Counted from the stretch's first letter, positions 21,661-33,321 are shown. The stretch: 64,000 nucleotides of DNA from Lottia gigantea (GCF_000327385.1 NW_008709295.1:1631963-1695962), one strand, 5' to 3'. Made by a program: numbers and translations. Notes: generated by a model not told the origin, from the letters alone.

Positions 21661-22449
21661 CTCTAGCACTGTACTAAAACGTTTGTTATGAAGTCAATCG
21701 ATCTGAAATTTATATGGGAAAATATTGTCATGTTGATAAACTCAGATGTCTTTTCAGAAGTTTTGCAACATATCCAGTTTTTGCAAAAATTGCCTTCAAA
21801 GTCAGTTTTGCAACTTTTTACAATTCACAGTTACGCCTAAAAACATGCATATCATTATAAATGTTATTCTAAGTAAAATGAGTGAAAAAAAATTGAAGCG
21901 TCAATAAAACCGCCATTTTGATTAGAGTAATATTTCTTAAAATCGATATTTCTCTCTCATTTCTTATCCGACTTGCATGTTTTTGGTGTCAATGGAAACT
22001 TAAGACGTTTGTGAACAATTCTCTGCAAGCCGAATTTTGAAGTTTGATTTTGCCTTCTTTTCATTTTTAAAGAAATTTTTCAAATTTGTTCAATATTTAA
22101 GGCTTTTTATATCGTGGCCTTGAAGTCTTATAACCTTGAGTTTCATATGGCCTAATGTCCTCGACAATACCTTTCCACTTGTATATTTATTTTTTGTTTC
22201 CGACTATAACTTCCGATGTTATAGGCGTTTGAAAATAGTGAAATTTTCTTTTAAAGAGCTCTAGCAACCATTCTATTCATGCTATAACCATAATTTTCAC
22301 AGAAACGTAATCTACGCATCGAGGACTTTCCAGTGATATATAACATGCATATCTTACATGCAAATTCAAAACCCCATTCACTTAACATGGGGCTATTATT
22401 GTACAATCCCTGTAAACAACCTGTGGACACTTGTTAGAACTAATTAAAA
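21661..22449. repeat. Dispersed repeat, unassigned body, CCCCAT hairpin near the end
   Basis: No gene is seen. Around 22330-22400 the sequence 'acatgcaaattcaaaaccccattc' and the CCCCAT/ATGGGG hairpin match the ends at 16.38 and 17.96 kb. Confidence 0.5.
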
Positions 22450-23640
22450 CTAGAGCCGTGCAGACGGGCACTGAGGCAGTGCGTATCACACCTGTAGCAT
22501 TGAATGAAAATCGAATGCAACATAATCACCATTCGGCAATTCCCGGACAATTCGGAAATTAACGTTAAAGCTGAAGACACATACATGCGGGTGCGATGCC
22601 TGCTTTGGGGTAAACCGGTGCGATTATGCAGGTATGACACATACGCGCGTGGAGTTTCTGCTGGACGTGGCATGTTGACGGCTTCCACTCTGTAATAATG
22701 GGGTTCCCCCACAATGACGTCTGAAAATAATGGAAATCACCTGCGGCACAGCTGCGTTTCACCGGACAGAAAGTCCCGAGCGGGGAAATATAGCAACGCA
22801 ATGCAACAGCATGTATGTGTCATGTCAATTACATACCCTTGTTTGTTTCGATCCGGTGAAACGCTGTGGTGTAATGAACGCATCGCATGTATGTGTCTTT
22901 AGCTTAAGATGAATGTCATTCGGCAATTAATATTGAATTTAGCTTTGTGAATGCGGCGAGATTCTTTACATCCGGTATTTAGCAGTAATTACGTCAATAC
23001 CGGAAGTGATACAAAAATTTTGAGAACAAAATTTTGTTCGCAATCAAAATGTTTATCAACTCGTAAATTTTCAGATCGATCGAAATAAAATTGTAGAGGT
23101 TGAAAAAAACGTTATTATTAAAAGAAAAAAAGTCAGCGACAAAAGTATAAATCTTTAATTTTTTTTAAAGTGCTATCCTTTAGCCATTACTAAAACGTAA
23201 AGAACAAAACAAAAATTTGATCAAAAATGGATTCAGAATTGGTGCAGTAATTCGAAAGACGTCAAGAGTGGCTACGTCCTACGTCATTTCCGGTTGAAAA
23301 AATGCGTCATTTTACATTTAAACAACAACGACACGCTCTTTATGACAGATAATGATGTCAGTTAATGTGTGACATATGCAGTTTTGGCTCGGCTCTCTGA
23401 CCAGAATCGGAAAAAAATACAGCGATAAAACGTTATATTTTAAAGTCACAATGGGATTTTCTACTGAAAAGAAAAGCATGTAAACATTCAATAGTCAAAA
23501 CATCGTTTAAACCGTTTAACGTATGGTAGTGAAAAGACGTTGGAATTTAATACCATTCGGTACTAAAAGATGTTATCATTCGGTAGTAAAAGTTGAATTT
23601 TCAAATATCTGTAAAGTTAAAAGTACAAGTCGAACAACAA
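22450..23640 (-). mobile_element. Helitron-like composite repeat (minus copy)
   Basis: On the minus strand it ends in CTAG (22450-22453), preceded by a short hairpin (CACTG-cct-CAGTG). It aligns over its whole length with the plus-strand copy at 53823-55098. The flank past CTAG differs between the copies, as expected for a true end. It is non-coding and carries a nested inverted-repeat element. Autonomous partner not seen. Confidence 0.55.
22565..22907. mobile_element. Nested MITE with GAAGACACATACATGCG-type TIRs
   Basis: The left end 'ttaaagctgaagacacatac' (from 22565) and the right end 'atgtatgtgtctttagcttaa' (22887-22907) are inverted copies, each edged by TTAA. The interior is GC-richer than its host repeat and holds further 'catgtatgtgtc' motifs. 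A related copy lies in the sister composite at 54580-54993. A TTAA edge is piggyBac-like, but no transposase is present. Confidence 0.5.
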
Positions 23641-23940
23641 AAATGAAAATATCCACTGACAGTCACCGTGGCCTTAAAAAACTTTTAACTACGAATATCT
23701 CATGATTTAATGATTGTAAACACTTGAAATTTTGAATATTATTTGACATTGTACACATTATTAGAGACAACACAATGTTTTTGAAGTGGGCGTGGGAAAT
23801 CCGGGTTACTTTTACCTTTAACTTAAATATTTCAAGTTAATACTAACTTCAATTAATTCATATTGCTTTTTGCAAAATGAATTTAAATGTATTTTTTCTT
23901 GGTGCTGGAGATTGTAAATAGAATACCAAATTTGTAAAGA
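23641..23940. repeat. Dispersed repeat tail
   Basis: 'gaatatctcatga', 'gaacatt' and 'gtgggcgtgggaaatccggg' phrases of the widespread family are present. No gene is seen. Confidence 0.45.
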
Positions 23941-23944
23941 GTTT

Positions 23945-24098
23945 TCCTAGCCTTTTATTTGTATCGGGGACACCTTTAACTTCTATTTGGGACATTCCAT
24001 ATAGAAGTCAAAGGTGTCTCCGGTACACATAAAAAGTCTAGAAAACCTACAAATAGACGTCACAGGTGTCCCCGATACAGATAAAAAGGCAGCCCCTT
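23945..24098. repeat. Three-copy inverted/direct repeat cluster
   Basis: 'atcggggacaccttt' near 23966 is followed by two inverted copies ('aaaggtgtctccggtac' near 24012 and 'acaggtgtccccgatac' near 24064), the last two being direct repeats of each other. It can fold in alternative hairpins. Likely a small fold-back element. Confidence 0.55.
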
Positions 24099-25016
24099 TA
24101 ATAATATATTTTTTTCGCTGTTAGTAATTTATACGATACAAATGAATAAAACAACCAACCTCAGAACTTTGCTTTTTAAACTTGACAAAAGGTATCTTAA
24201 AACTGAATTGAAATCTTTTCTATCAACCGTTTCTTTAGTTCTGAAACAAATAAAAGATGGATTAATGATCCAGTGAATTATGTTCATTTCAGTTTCAGAT
24301 TGCATTATGTTACAGAAATTAGTTTCAATTCATCAAATTATCATCTTTTTCAAATATGAACAAGGTCTCATCGACATATGCACCTGGGCAATAACTATGA
24401 AGCCTGATTATTACCAATTACGAACTTGACTGAGATCTCATTATTATATATACATGCATACCAAGTTTCATCAAAATCTGATAAAAACTGTAGCCTCTAT
24501 TTCTACATCGTGCATACAAGCCAATTTAGATGTATTCTTGCTTAGTCAAGAGAAATAACTAAACCGTTCATCCAATTATTACCGGTTTCCAAATTGACTG
24601 ACATCATGCGTACAAGCCAAATTTAACGCGTTTTGACGAGTCAAATCAAGGGCAATAACTCAATATCAGAAAAAAACTGAAGCCTCTAACGTGCATACAA
24701 GACAAATACTAGGCGTATAATAAACCAGAATGTAATGTTCAAACGCAATATTGGTCCTTGGGTGAATTTGCGTGTCTAGTCATTCGAGACTATTTTCAAA
24801 GTCCGTGCATGGTCGCTAGGCAACGTTATAGTCGAGTAATAACAGTCCATCGCCGAAAACAGTCTGTCCGTCAATGGTGACCGTCCACAGTGACCTTTGG
24901 TACATAATATAGTAAAAAACTTCCGTCAGTGACTGTTAACACTCGTGTGATCAAGATCAGTGAACTCTTTGTGACATAGTGAAAACAGAACATTTGTGAT
25001 TTTGTGAATTGGAATA
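24099..25016. other. Unassigned sequence with mollusc-type repeat motifs
   Basis: 24480-24720 contains repeated 'gcatacaagcc...tcaagggcaataactc' phrases, common in bivalve repeats. 24770-25016 precedes the BEL/Pao Gag start and may include its leader. No LTR boundary could be fixed. Confidence 0.4.
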
Positions 25017-26870
25017 ATGACTTCCTTGCCGCCTTCCTTTATACCTAAACGGCCCGTGAATAAAACTGTAAGATCAGCAACACCCACACATACACCACCA
25101 GAAACATTCCAAAATGTCCAACATGGGGCCGGAACATTGGACATATCCCAACTGGTTGATAATGACAGTATACAGCCCGAGGACAGTGCATCAAATGTGA
25201 AACGTAATAGTGAGGTTAGTGTCACTTTATCTGCACTCAGATACAAAGGATTACAAAGGGAAATAGAATTAAAGACTGAATTAGAATCATTGAAAACCAA
25301 GACAGATCTGCAGAATGAGAAGGAAGAGATACAGAGAAGGATAGAATTGGCAAATGCAGAAACAAAAGCAAGACAGGCTGCTGAGAAGGCCTTAAAGATA
25401 AAGAGAAAACAGGAATTGAAGCAAAGGATCAGAGAAATTGAAAGGAAAGAGAAAGAATGTGCATAGATATCTGAACTAAGTGCAGCAGCAGAGTTTATTA
25501 GGATTCATATTGACTCTGGGTGAGTTTTAAGCCTCCTTTACCAAAGGCAACAAAGCCCGTGTCTTTACCTCCTCAAGAAAAGGTTTGTCCCACCTATTAG
25601 TGTAGTTTCTGATACTCCTATGGGCTTTTCTCCAGTAGTGACTGATGTAAATACTTTGAATAGAGACAATGTGAATACTGTGCATAGTGACCCATACCAT
25701 AGTGAAAATGGTCTGACTGGTATTTTAAACAAACTGATTGAGAATCAGAAGGAACAGGAATTGACTTACAAACATTCAATGGAAATGTCTTGGATTTCCC
25801 AGCTTTCACGACCAACTTTAAATACGCTGTGGAGGACAATACAGCAGATCCTGCCAGAAGGCTTGAACTGTTAATTAAGTATACCCCAGGTGATCCCAGA
25901 GAGCTTGTAAAACAATGTCCCATGATTACCCCTCCTGTATATGTATCCTGATATGGAATCGTGGTTAGTGGCATTGCAAAGCTAAGATTTCTAACTAGTT
26001 GCTGTGTAAATTTCAGCATCCTATCTCATGTGGTTTGGCCGTGGTGAAGCTTCAAAATTTTGATTTTCAAAAAAGGCAAAATTGGCAAATTTCAACAGGT
26101 AGCTACCTGTGGTACCAAAATCCATTTTTGGGTCGAATTTTTTTGGTCTCGGAAATCGATGTAACCCGGTCTTTTAGACTCGGACTACCTTAGAGGACTT
26201 TGAAGCCTTTATTGGTAGAAAATCAAGAAATGAAAATGACCCAAGGGTACGTGGTCTTGGGTACCAGCAAAGGTCGACAGGTGTCAAGACTCCCGTGGGA
26301 AATTCCAAACTATCGAGTGATCAACATAGACTTTTTAAGTCTTTTGTTAAACCAGTAACAAAAACTAAAGTGTTATGGACAAACGTTAAACTAAATTTGG
26401 CTGCACAAGCACCTTGTCTTCATTGCAAAAATGATCATACACTTTTGAGCTGTAGAAAATTTAAATCTTTGAGCATTAAAGACAAATCTGATGCCGTTAA
26501 AAGTCATGGATTGTGTTTCGCTCGTTTAAATCCCAATCATAGTAAGGCTGATTGCCCAAAGAGTGAATGGGTAAAGTGTGAAAACTGTGATAGACAACAC
26601 ATGACCATTATGCATGATCCAACTCGTAACAATAAGACAAATGTTAGTGATGATAATCATACGATAGCATCAGGATGTGTTAATATACAAAATTCAAACC
26701 CTTTAATGGCTATTGTGCCCGTGTTGGTCAGTCATAAATCCAACATAATGTTGTGGCCACTTACTGTTTTGTAGACAATGGATCTGCAGCGGGCTTTATT
26801 GGATTGGAACTTTATCGTGCGCTGAAAGTGAGTTGGTAGAGCTACTAATGTGACATTAAAAACTATAAAT
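25017..26870 (+). mobile_element. BEL/Pao-type LTR retrotransposon fossil (Gag to start of protease)
   Basis: In order: a Gag N-terminal region with a strong coiled coil (about 25240-25466); a Gag core with a PARRLELL-type stretch and GDPRELVKQCPM (about 25770-25925); a zinc-knuckle cluster (CLHCKNDHTLLSC at about 26418, then a second Cys/His set) to about 26640; and the beginning of an aspartic protease near 26770. The order and the Cys/His spacing are typical of BEL/Pao. RT, integrase and both LTRs are not seen. The element is broken in several places and is cut at its 3' side by PLE copy 3. It is older than the PLE insertion. Confidence 0.75.
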
Positions 26871-27222
26871 CGCCGATGGGCGAGAAGTATAGTATCTGTT
26901 ATGTACTGATTGTTTTTAGTTTACTATGAATAATATTATCATTTAAGTTCTTATTTTTTGAATATGCAACTATCATTTTCTGCTTATAGACATGGGGGAA
27001 TTTCTCCTGAAGGCTCTTATAGTGGCCATAAACTATCTTGCTTGCTCGATTGCTGGATGTATTAAAGGGGACAACAAAGGGTGCTAAAAGCTCAATTGGG
27101 ATTAGGGCGAGATCGTCTATTGAATGGTCGTCGAGGTTAAAATGATTAGAAACAGTCTTTCTTTAATTTGCTGTCTGACCTATGAGCATTAAAGCGAGTT
27201 CGTAAATTATTCTTAGTTTCTC

Positions 27223-28640
27223 CTACATATTGTTTGTGGCATTTCTTGCATGAATTAAATATATTACATTCGAATGTTCACATGTTAGATGTTCCTGGAT
27301 CGGGTACCTTTTATTCGTAGAGTTGCTTACAAAATAATGAGTTTCTGATATAAAGGGACATGTTTTGCATCTACTGGACAAACATGGAGCACTTCTTAAA
27401 CCTGGAGGTACTTCGGCATAAAGTCTGTTTTTAGCTGCTATCTGTGCTAAGGTGGAATTTTTTATGTTTCGTAAAAATCGTTTAGAGTACCCACGCTCTT
27501 TCAGTTTTGAGAAAACAATCGTACAGGCTTGGTTGAAATCAGAAGATCTTATACAAATTCGATGAAATCGTAAAACTTGTGACTTAATTATACCAGAAAA
27601 GGTATGTTTTGGGTGAAAGGAGCTCTTGTGCAAGAGTTGATGAGTATCAGTTTCTTTGAAATACACTTTAATATCCAGTTTATTTGTTTCTGCTATGGAA
27701 TCTCCTTTAAAGACTGTGGTATCGAGAAAGTCTATGCTTTTGTCACTCACGTTTGCGGTTAGTTTGATAGAAGGATGGTGGTTGTTGAGAATTTCAAGGA
27801 ATTCCCAAAACTGTTCGATAGAATAAGTCCAAACCATAAAAATGTCATCCAAAAAGCGTCCGTAAAAAAGTGGGTCAAATGGACAGAGGGGCAACACCTC
27901 ACGTTCCCACTCTGCCATGAAAAGGTTTGCGTACGAAGGGGCGAATCGTTTGCCCATTGCTGTCCCTGAAGTTTGTAAATATGTTTTACCATTAAATGTG
28001 AAATCGTTTCGACTAAGACAAATCTCTAAAAGCTGTAGAATTGCATCGTCGGGTCTGTTTGGATCTGGGTTTCTATTAAAAGCTTTACGCACTGCCGTTA
28101 AACCAGTAGTGTTATCGATATTGGTATACATAGAAGAAACGTCGATAGAAATTAAAATAGCATTAGAGGGAACTCTAAGATTTTTTATTTTATTGACAAA
28201 ATCGGTTGTGTCTTTAAGGTAGGCGCGATGTTGACATGCTAGAGGTAGTAAGAAATGATCAATGTATTCTGACACTGCATATGACTACCACAGTCAGATA
28301 TAATCGGGCGGCCTTTAGGGATTTTATTCGAGATAAACCACTCCTTGGTTGGATTCTTATGGATTTTAGGCAAAGTGTACAAATGTTTCTCGCGACAATC
28401 AGGTTTGACAGACAGATAGTCATATTGTTTCTGTTTGAGATAACTAGTTTTGACTAAATCGGCAAGAATATTGTTAATCATGTTAGCAGTTTCTTTGAAA
28501 ATTGGTTTCGGTAAAATGGCATAATGTTTAGGATTATTCAGTTGATTCTCTGCTTCTAAAACGTAATCCTCCCTATTAAGAATGACACAACATGAACCTT
28601 TGTCACTCTTTTTAATAACAATTCTATCGTCGTTCTAGTA
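27223..28640 (-). pseudogene. PLE reverse transcriptase / GIY-YIG (copy 3)
   Basis: The main frame at 27223-28275 has the full RT core (LISIDVSSMYTNID, SGTAMGKRFAPSYANLFM, FLDDIFMVW) and the linker CLSSRCKTCPF. It runs out just after the start of the GIY-YIG domain. Upstream, 28239-28640 holds the N-terminal region in another frame. The 4-base deletion near 28277 is the same as in copy 1. Non-functional. Confidence 0.8.
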
Positions 28641-28651
28641 AGTTTAACGCT

Positions 28652-29194
28652 TCACGTTCCACTCGTGTGAGATGGCTTTTCGTGTGTTATGGAAAGGTTA
28701 ACTGTTTGGACCTGCGTAACCTTAGAGAGCCATGTCCGATTGAGGGATCTAATATTCGCGTCAACAGCTGATGTTTTCATTGCTGGACGGATAAAACTAT
28801 CCAACTCAGAGACTTTGCGTTTGAAGGTAAACGCTGGTTGGCTTTGCTGTTGAAGGGTAAGGATTGCCAAATGATGGAGGCACTGCAAAACCTGGAAGAA
28901 CACCTTCACAAAGGGTTCTTCCTCCTTATGAGTGGGGACTGGTTGGCGTCGGTGGGCTGGTAGACGCGTCTGTTGTTGGTCAGGCCGATGGTTACCTCTT
29001 GATTGGTAGGTGTTGTAGGTAGGTCGGCGATGGGGTGGGATATAGCTGGATGGGTTGGTTGGTGGTCGGCGATTGGTAGGTGGTAGAGGTCGATGGAAGA
29101 CAGGGCCGTTGTAGGGTACATGATATTGGTTTGGTTGACGATTAGTGTTTCTATGTCTGGCTTCTTGCCATTGGTTGTTGTAGTTGGGGAGCAT
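28652..29194 (-). pseudogene. PLE upstream frame, N-terminal part (copy 3)
   Basis: This copy preserves the best N-terminus: MLPNYNNQWQEARHRNTNRQ, then a basic Pro/Arg/Gln-rich stretch of about 90 residues (possible nucleic-acid binding), then a helical region (FVKVFFQVLQCLHHLA) and the conserved FIRPAMKTSAVD block. It then runs by deletion into the RT N-terminus. The start ATG is shared with copy 4 at about 40430. Confidence 0.65.
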
Positions 29195-29287
29195 AATGAA
29201 AATAACTTGAGGTTAGAAAGGGAATGTATCTAATTCTATTAAAGGTACACGTTCATAATAATTCTTAGTTTCCAAATTATCCATAAC

Positions 29288-29471
29288 CATTCCTGGACAC
29301 TTGAAAAAGGATAATATTTCGAAAACCGGTTCGTCATCATTGTTAGCGTTATTTATCACCTAAATATATAATTTTGCATTTTTCATCATAACTTTCATCT
29401 TACTTTATATATCCCCAAACCCAGTTTGACTTATTTGCATAATTTGATCCCCACATTTTCACGCTAGCATA
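29288..29471 (+). repeat. PLE terminal (pseudo-LTR) segment with a ribozyme-like core
   Basis: Matches 40144-40390 (copy 4) in the same absolute orientation, although the coding frames of the two copies point in opposite directions. Near its edge it contains 'cttgaaaaaggataatattt' followed by 'cgaaaac', which resembles a decayed hammerhead core of the type known in Penelope ends. Confidence 0.5.
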
Positions 29472-29475
29472 TACA

Positions 29476-30225
29476 GTTTCCTCCTGTTACATCCGCAGCA
29501 CATAAGGAAACGGAAAAAATTAACCCTCTAGGTTGGTTAATTAAGTCGCGTGTTAGAGCAGTACAAATTGCAAATTTGGCTTTTTTCGGAAAGCTATAAA
29601 CCGGAAGTACATGTCGGAGGTCAAATGTCAAAGTATCAAATAACAGCCAAGGAAGTTGAAAAAACCAAAAGCGAAATTCAAAATTCAGCTCAAAATGTTT
29701 TTTGCGCAATAGATTGCGGAATACATACACATCAAATTTGAGCATATCAACATTTACCCTGAGGCCCCATTTTGAGTTTTACGAAAGTGTGTTTTTTCAA
29801 TATGGCGGCCGAAGTATCACTTCCGGTCTAAATTTTATTTTAAAATCGGCCATAGAATTTTATTGGCCAAAGATAAGCTAAATTTTGTTGACCTACATAA
29901 ATTACCCCGGAAGTTATTCAACAGGAAGTAGATTTGAAATTCAGTCGCTTTCCTGTTTTAAAGCGGAAATGACGTACAAAATTTGATTGTATCATATTAT
30001 TAACATTAGTGAAGTCTCTTTGCATTTAAAATTTCAGATCAATCGATGCAAAAACAAAAGAATTTTCGAATTTCGTAAGTTTTAAAGTGCTATCAGGTCA
30101 GAAATTACCGGCAGATTGTAAAAATGAAAACCCAAAGAAAATCGGTGCAAAAATGCGCCTTCTAGAGCCGATTTTCGACTTTTTGCACATGTTGAGAATA
30201 GACATTTCGATAACAAACAACTAGA
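29476..30225 (-). repeat. Dispersed repeat copies
   Basis: 'agagggttaatttt'-type, 'aaaccggaagtac' and 'ggcggccgaagtatcacttcc' phrases shared with 1-150, 31.6 kb and 37.0 kb. No gene is seen. Confidence 0.5.
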
Positions 30226-30740
30226 TCCGTGCACGGTTCCGATGCAGTACGTATCCGACCTGGCACAGCTGCGAAACGTTGCATTTTAAAGTCATAACAT
30301 TTGATAGTAAAAATTCGATAAACCACTTAACGTTTGGTAGTAAAAAGCCGCATTGATCTGATAACATTGGGTAGTAAAAAGGGTTAATCGGTAGTAAAAA
30401 GTCGATTTTTTAAAAGCGCAATTTTGATCAAAATATCAAGTGTGATATATCACCAAAAAGACGAGATCATACATTTTAAGAATGTATAAAAAATTTTGTT
30501 GTATGTTAATTAGGTCACGTGACAGAGCACTTCAAGCAATTCAATTTTCAATTGTCGATAGAACCGAAAGTTAACGTTGCATAACAAAAATGATGACATA
30601 TTTGGATAGATCTCACCACGGCAACAAATTTTGTGCTGGTCGCAAGGTCACCAAAGGTCAAGCTCATGATATATGAGCCTTGACAGTTTTAGACACTATT
30701 GAAAAAAATCAACCGGAAATAACTAAAAACCAATTTCAAA
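30221..30740 (-). repeat. Helitron-like repeat, 3'-end copy
   Basis: The minus-strand end CTAG lies at 30221-30224 with 'ccgtgcacgg' next to it. The body, with repeated 'ttggtagtaaaaa' units (30335-30405), matches 23470-23600. A perfect GTCACGTGAC lies at 30514-30523. Non-coding. Confidence 0.5.
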
Positions 30741-31860
30741 ATTCGAAGAACGCACTGCATATAAGATTGCGCACTAGTTAGTTAAACTAATTAAGCGATT
30801 TCAGTTCATAAACAGATTTATTATCAGTATTCTCAAACTTTTCTCTGACCATTTGTTAGTTTAATACCAATCACTGATTGTTTCATATTATCTCCTGTAG
30901 CCTGTAACTTGCCACTGCAATTCAATATATGTAGCTTGTAACTCCCGACAATTGCAGATTTATACTTGTCGCTGTTAGTTTTATGTCACCGAACGTTTGA
31001 TACCTTCGGTTTGATTTCTGAAAAACGTTTGGAAATTCGTTTGAAATTGAAAGCTATTTAAACTTTATTGGTACTCGTAGATATAAACATAGAGTAGCAC
31101 TGACTCGGATCGGAAGTTACTTGATTTAGCTGTAGAAACTAGAAGATGACAGAATATCACAAAACCTGAAAATTTATGTTAATATTATAAAAAGAGACAT
31201 GTAAATGTAATTGTTGACGAATGTCCATCATATACTGATTTAAGAAATGAATTGTTTCCTACTATTGCTATGTGTCAGCACCGAAACACATTTATTTTGT
31301 CGATTGTTATCGAAATGCCCCTTCTTTTTTTTCGAAATTAACACACCTTCCTGCGCTTAGACTGCAGTAGCCATTCAACTTCTCTAGACCTTGTGTAAAC
31401 AGTCGAAATTCGGCTCTAAAAGGCGCATTATTTCTGCGGACTGTCATTTTTTTTTATCTGATAGCACTTGCAGAATTACGATATTCGAAAATTCGTCGCT
31501 CACTTTATTTGATCAAATTTTCAATTTTCTTGTTTTTGCATCGATTGATCTGAAAGAAAATGCTATAACATAATAACGAAGAAAAAACATCCAGACCGGA
31601 AGTGATACTTGGGCGGCCATATTGAAAAAACACACTTTCGTAAAACTCAAAATACCCTCAGCTTCATAATTTAGAAATTTAATATTTTAAATTTTGACTT
31701 TGACCCTGACCTTTATAAGGTCAAAAGTCATCGCTTATGGTTATCAGTTGATACTTTGACATTTTTATACCGACACCTACTTCCGATTTTTTAGCAGTCC
31801 GAAAACAGCCAAATTCGCAACTTTGGACTTTAAGCTGTTCGTTTTGAATCCATATATCCA
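30741..31860. other. Unassigned spacer with repeat traces
   Basis: 31590-31830 matches the dispersed family ('gaccggaagtgatacttggg', 'aaattcgcaactttggac'). The remainder has no recognisable gene. Confidence 0.4.
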
Positions 31861-32035
31861 AATGATCATGATATACTTTCCGAACGGTATGTATGCGGCG
31901 TCCGGGGGAAAATCGGGCTCGGACCCCGTGTATTCGCTTCTTCTGTCTTCCACTGTATCGACAATCCAGCACTCTACTACGGACGCCGTCAGTTCGTTCT
32001 GTACGGACGAAGAAGCCGTCATGATTTGTTTTTAA
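31823..32035 (+). CDS. GC-rich open stretch, possible 3' exon fragment
   Basis: A plus-strand frame reads NGMYAASGGKSGSDPVYSLL and ends TDEEAVMICF before a stop. From about 31885 to 32030 the base composition and codon-like texture differ sharply from the AT-rich repeats around it. It could be the last exon of a host gene or a piece of an unrecognised element. The minus strand is also open here, so the reading direction is uncertain. No family recognised. Confidence 0.2.
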   Translation: MDFKLFVLNPYIQMIMIYFPNGMYAASGGKSGSDPVYSLLLSSTVSTIQHSTTDAVSSFCTDEEAVMICF

Positions 32036-32040
32036 CCTGG

Positions 32041-33300
32041 TTTCCCCGTGTCAATGATAATGTAGGGCCTTCAGAGGTCATTCGGACACGACAATTAGGT
32101 AGGCTCCTTTTGCACAATCAAGTACCAGGACAGTTAAACATTGAAAGATGACAGATTGGTTACAAAGGTTCTCAATTTAAAAAAAAAATGTTACTGTTAT
32201 GATCATGAAAAGTCATGAAGATCAACAGAATTACACGCAAGTAGTAAAATCTTTCATGCCATCCTCAATTTCGACTCACTCTCGGAGTATTGTGCATCTG
32301 GTCTTTGTGTTTCTGAAGATCTGATTTCTCTTACTAGCTCCGGATTTCAGGTACAGATCGCAACAAAATGTTTCAATAGTACTATTCAGTTCTTACCTTT
32401 TATCAAATTGGACAGGCTGCGAGGAGGCGCGAGACATCGTTGTGACTATCGATAAAATAATTATTAAACTCAACAAACTAGCCATTATGCACCAATTCTG
32501 AAAGAAAAATGAATTTTTGTATTATTAGAAGTATAAGAGAAGTGCCATTCATATCTCCCCTTTAATGCGTCCGAAGTTAATCAAACAAGACACCAAAGAC
32601 ATCACGGGTACAGAAGTTTACATAAAATTGTTAAGTCACTGTTATAGAGCTCTGACACTCATCGACACGAGAGGTCATTTCACCCAATTAACTTACCTTT
32701 TCTGTAACAAAACAACAAAACACACACACAAAGGAATAATTATCGAAAAACATACTTATATACTGGCCTCTTTTGTTTTCATTTATTTATTTTTATTAAT
32801 TGTTATGTTAAAGACCTTTCTGGTGGGTTCTTCTTTGCGATATAATTTCATGTTAACCTCCGTTCTTCAATTCATCCGATGACGACACGTGTAAATTGTG
32901 TTGAAACGCTTTGTGCATTGTCATTAAAGAAGTGAATTAAAACATAATTATCCTTGTGTGTATTTTATTAAACAGATATACACTCTCCCTTCTAAATGTC
33001 GTTCAAATTTTATACCTTTTGTGGTATACTTAAGTCACATGTTTTACGATTCCATCTTATTTAAAAAAAGATCTAATGATCGTGGGTACTACGAACGCTT
33101 TGTACATTACATATAAATTCCACTTTATAGGAAATAGAAGGCTTTAGAATACTTTCGGGGATAAGTTAAGAAGTACTCATTGTTCTAAAGTTAATGCAGA
33201 CCATGTCTCTTTATACCAGAAACTTGCTATTTTCTATGTAATTTCACCAAAAAAAAAAATACCCGAATCCGCAGCTAACTTGTAAAATTAAAAAATAATT
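32041..33300. other. Non-repetitive-looking spacer
   Basis: No convincing gene. A 105-codon frame at 32565-32882 lacks domain features. A motif at about 32878-32915 (gatgacgacacg / gtgttgaaacgc) resembles hammerhead-like cores found at Penelope or other retroelement ends, but no RT is nearby. Confidence 0.35.
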
Positions 33301-33321
33301 CACACATCTTACGCAACTTAC

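Larger units (their letters stand above)
26871..29475 (-). mobile_element. Penelope-like element, copy 3
   Basis: It abuts the BEL/Pao remnant at 26871, inside the conserved tail hairpin, so the last roughly 150 bp of the normal 3' tail are missing. At the 5' side the upstream frame begins near 29194. A terminal segment (29288-29471) follows whose orientation relative to the frames is opposite to that in copy 4. A deletion joins the upstream frame directly to the RT N-terminal region near 28700. Confidence 0.8.

Noticed and set aside
22440-22912. Several 60-90-codon frames on both strands
   Set aside because: They arise from the GC-richer nested MITE interior; multiple overlapping frames in both directions argue against coding.
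25618-26019. Minus-strand 133-codon frame
   Set aside because: Antisense to the BEL/Pao Gag region.
31391-31573. 60-codon frame
   Set aside because: It matches dispersed repeat sequence seen inverted elsewhere; no coding evidence.
32565-32882. 105-codon frame
   Set aside because: Hydrophobic, AT-driven composition with no domain or start context; insufficient support.
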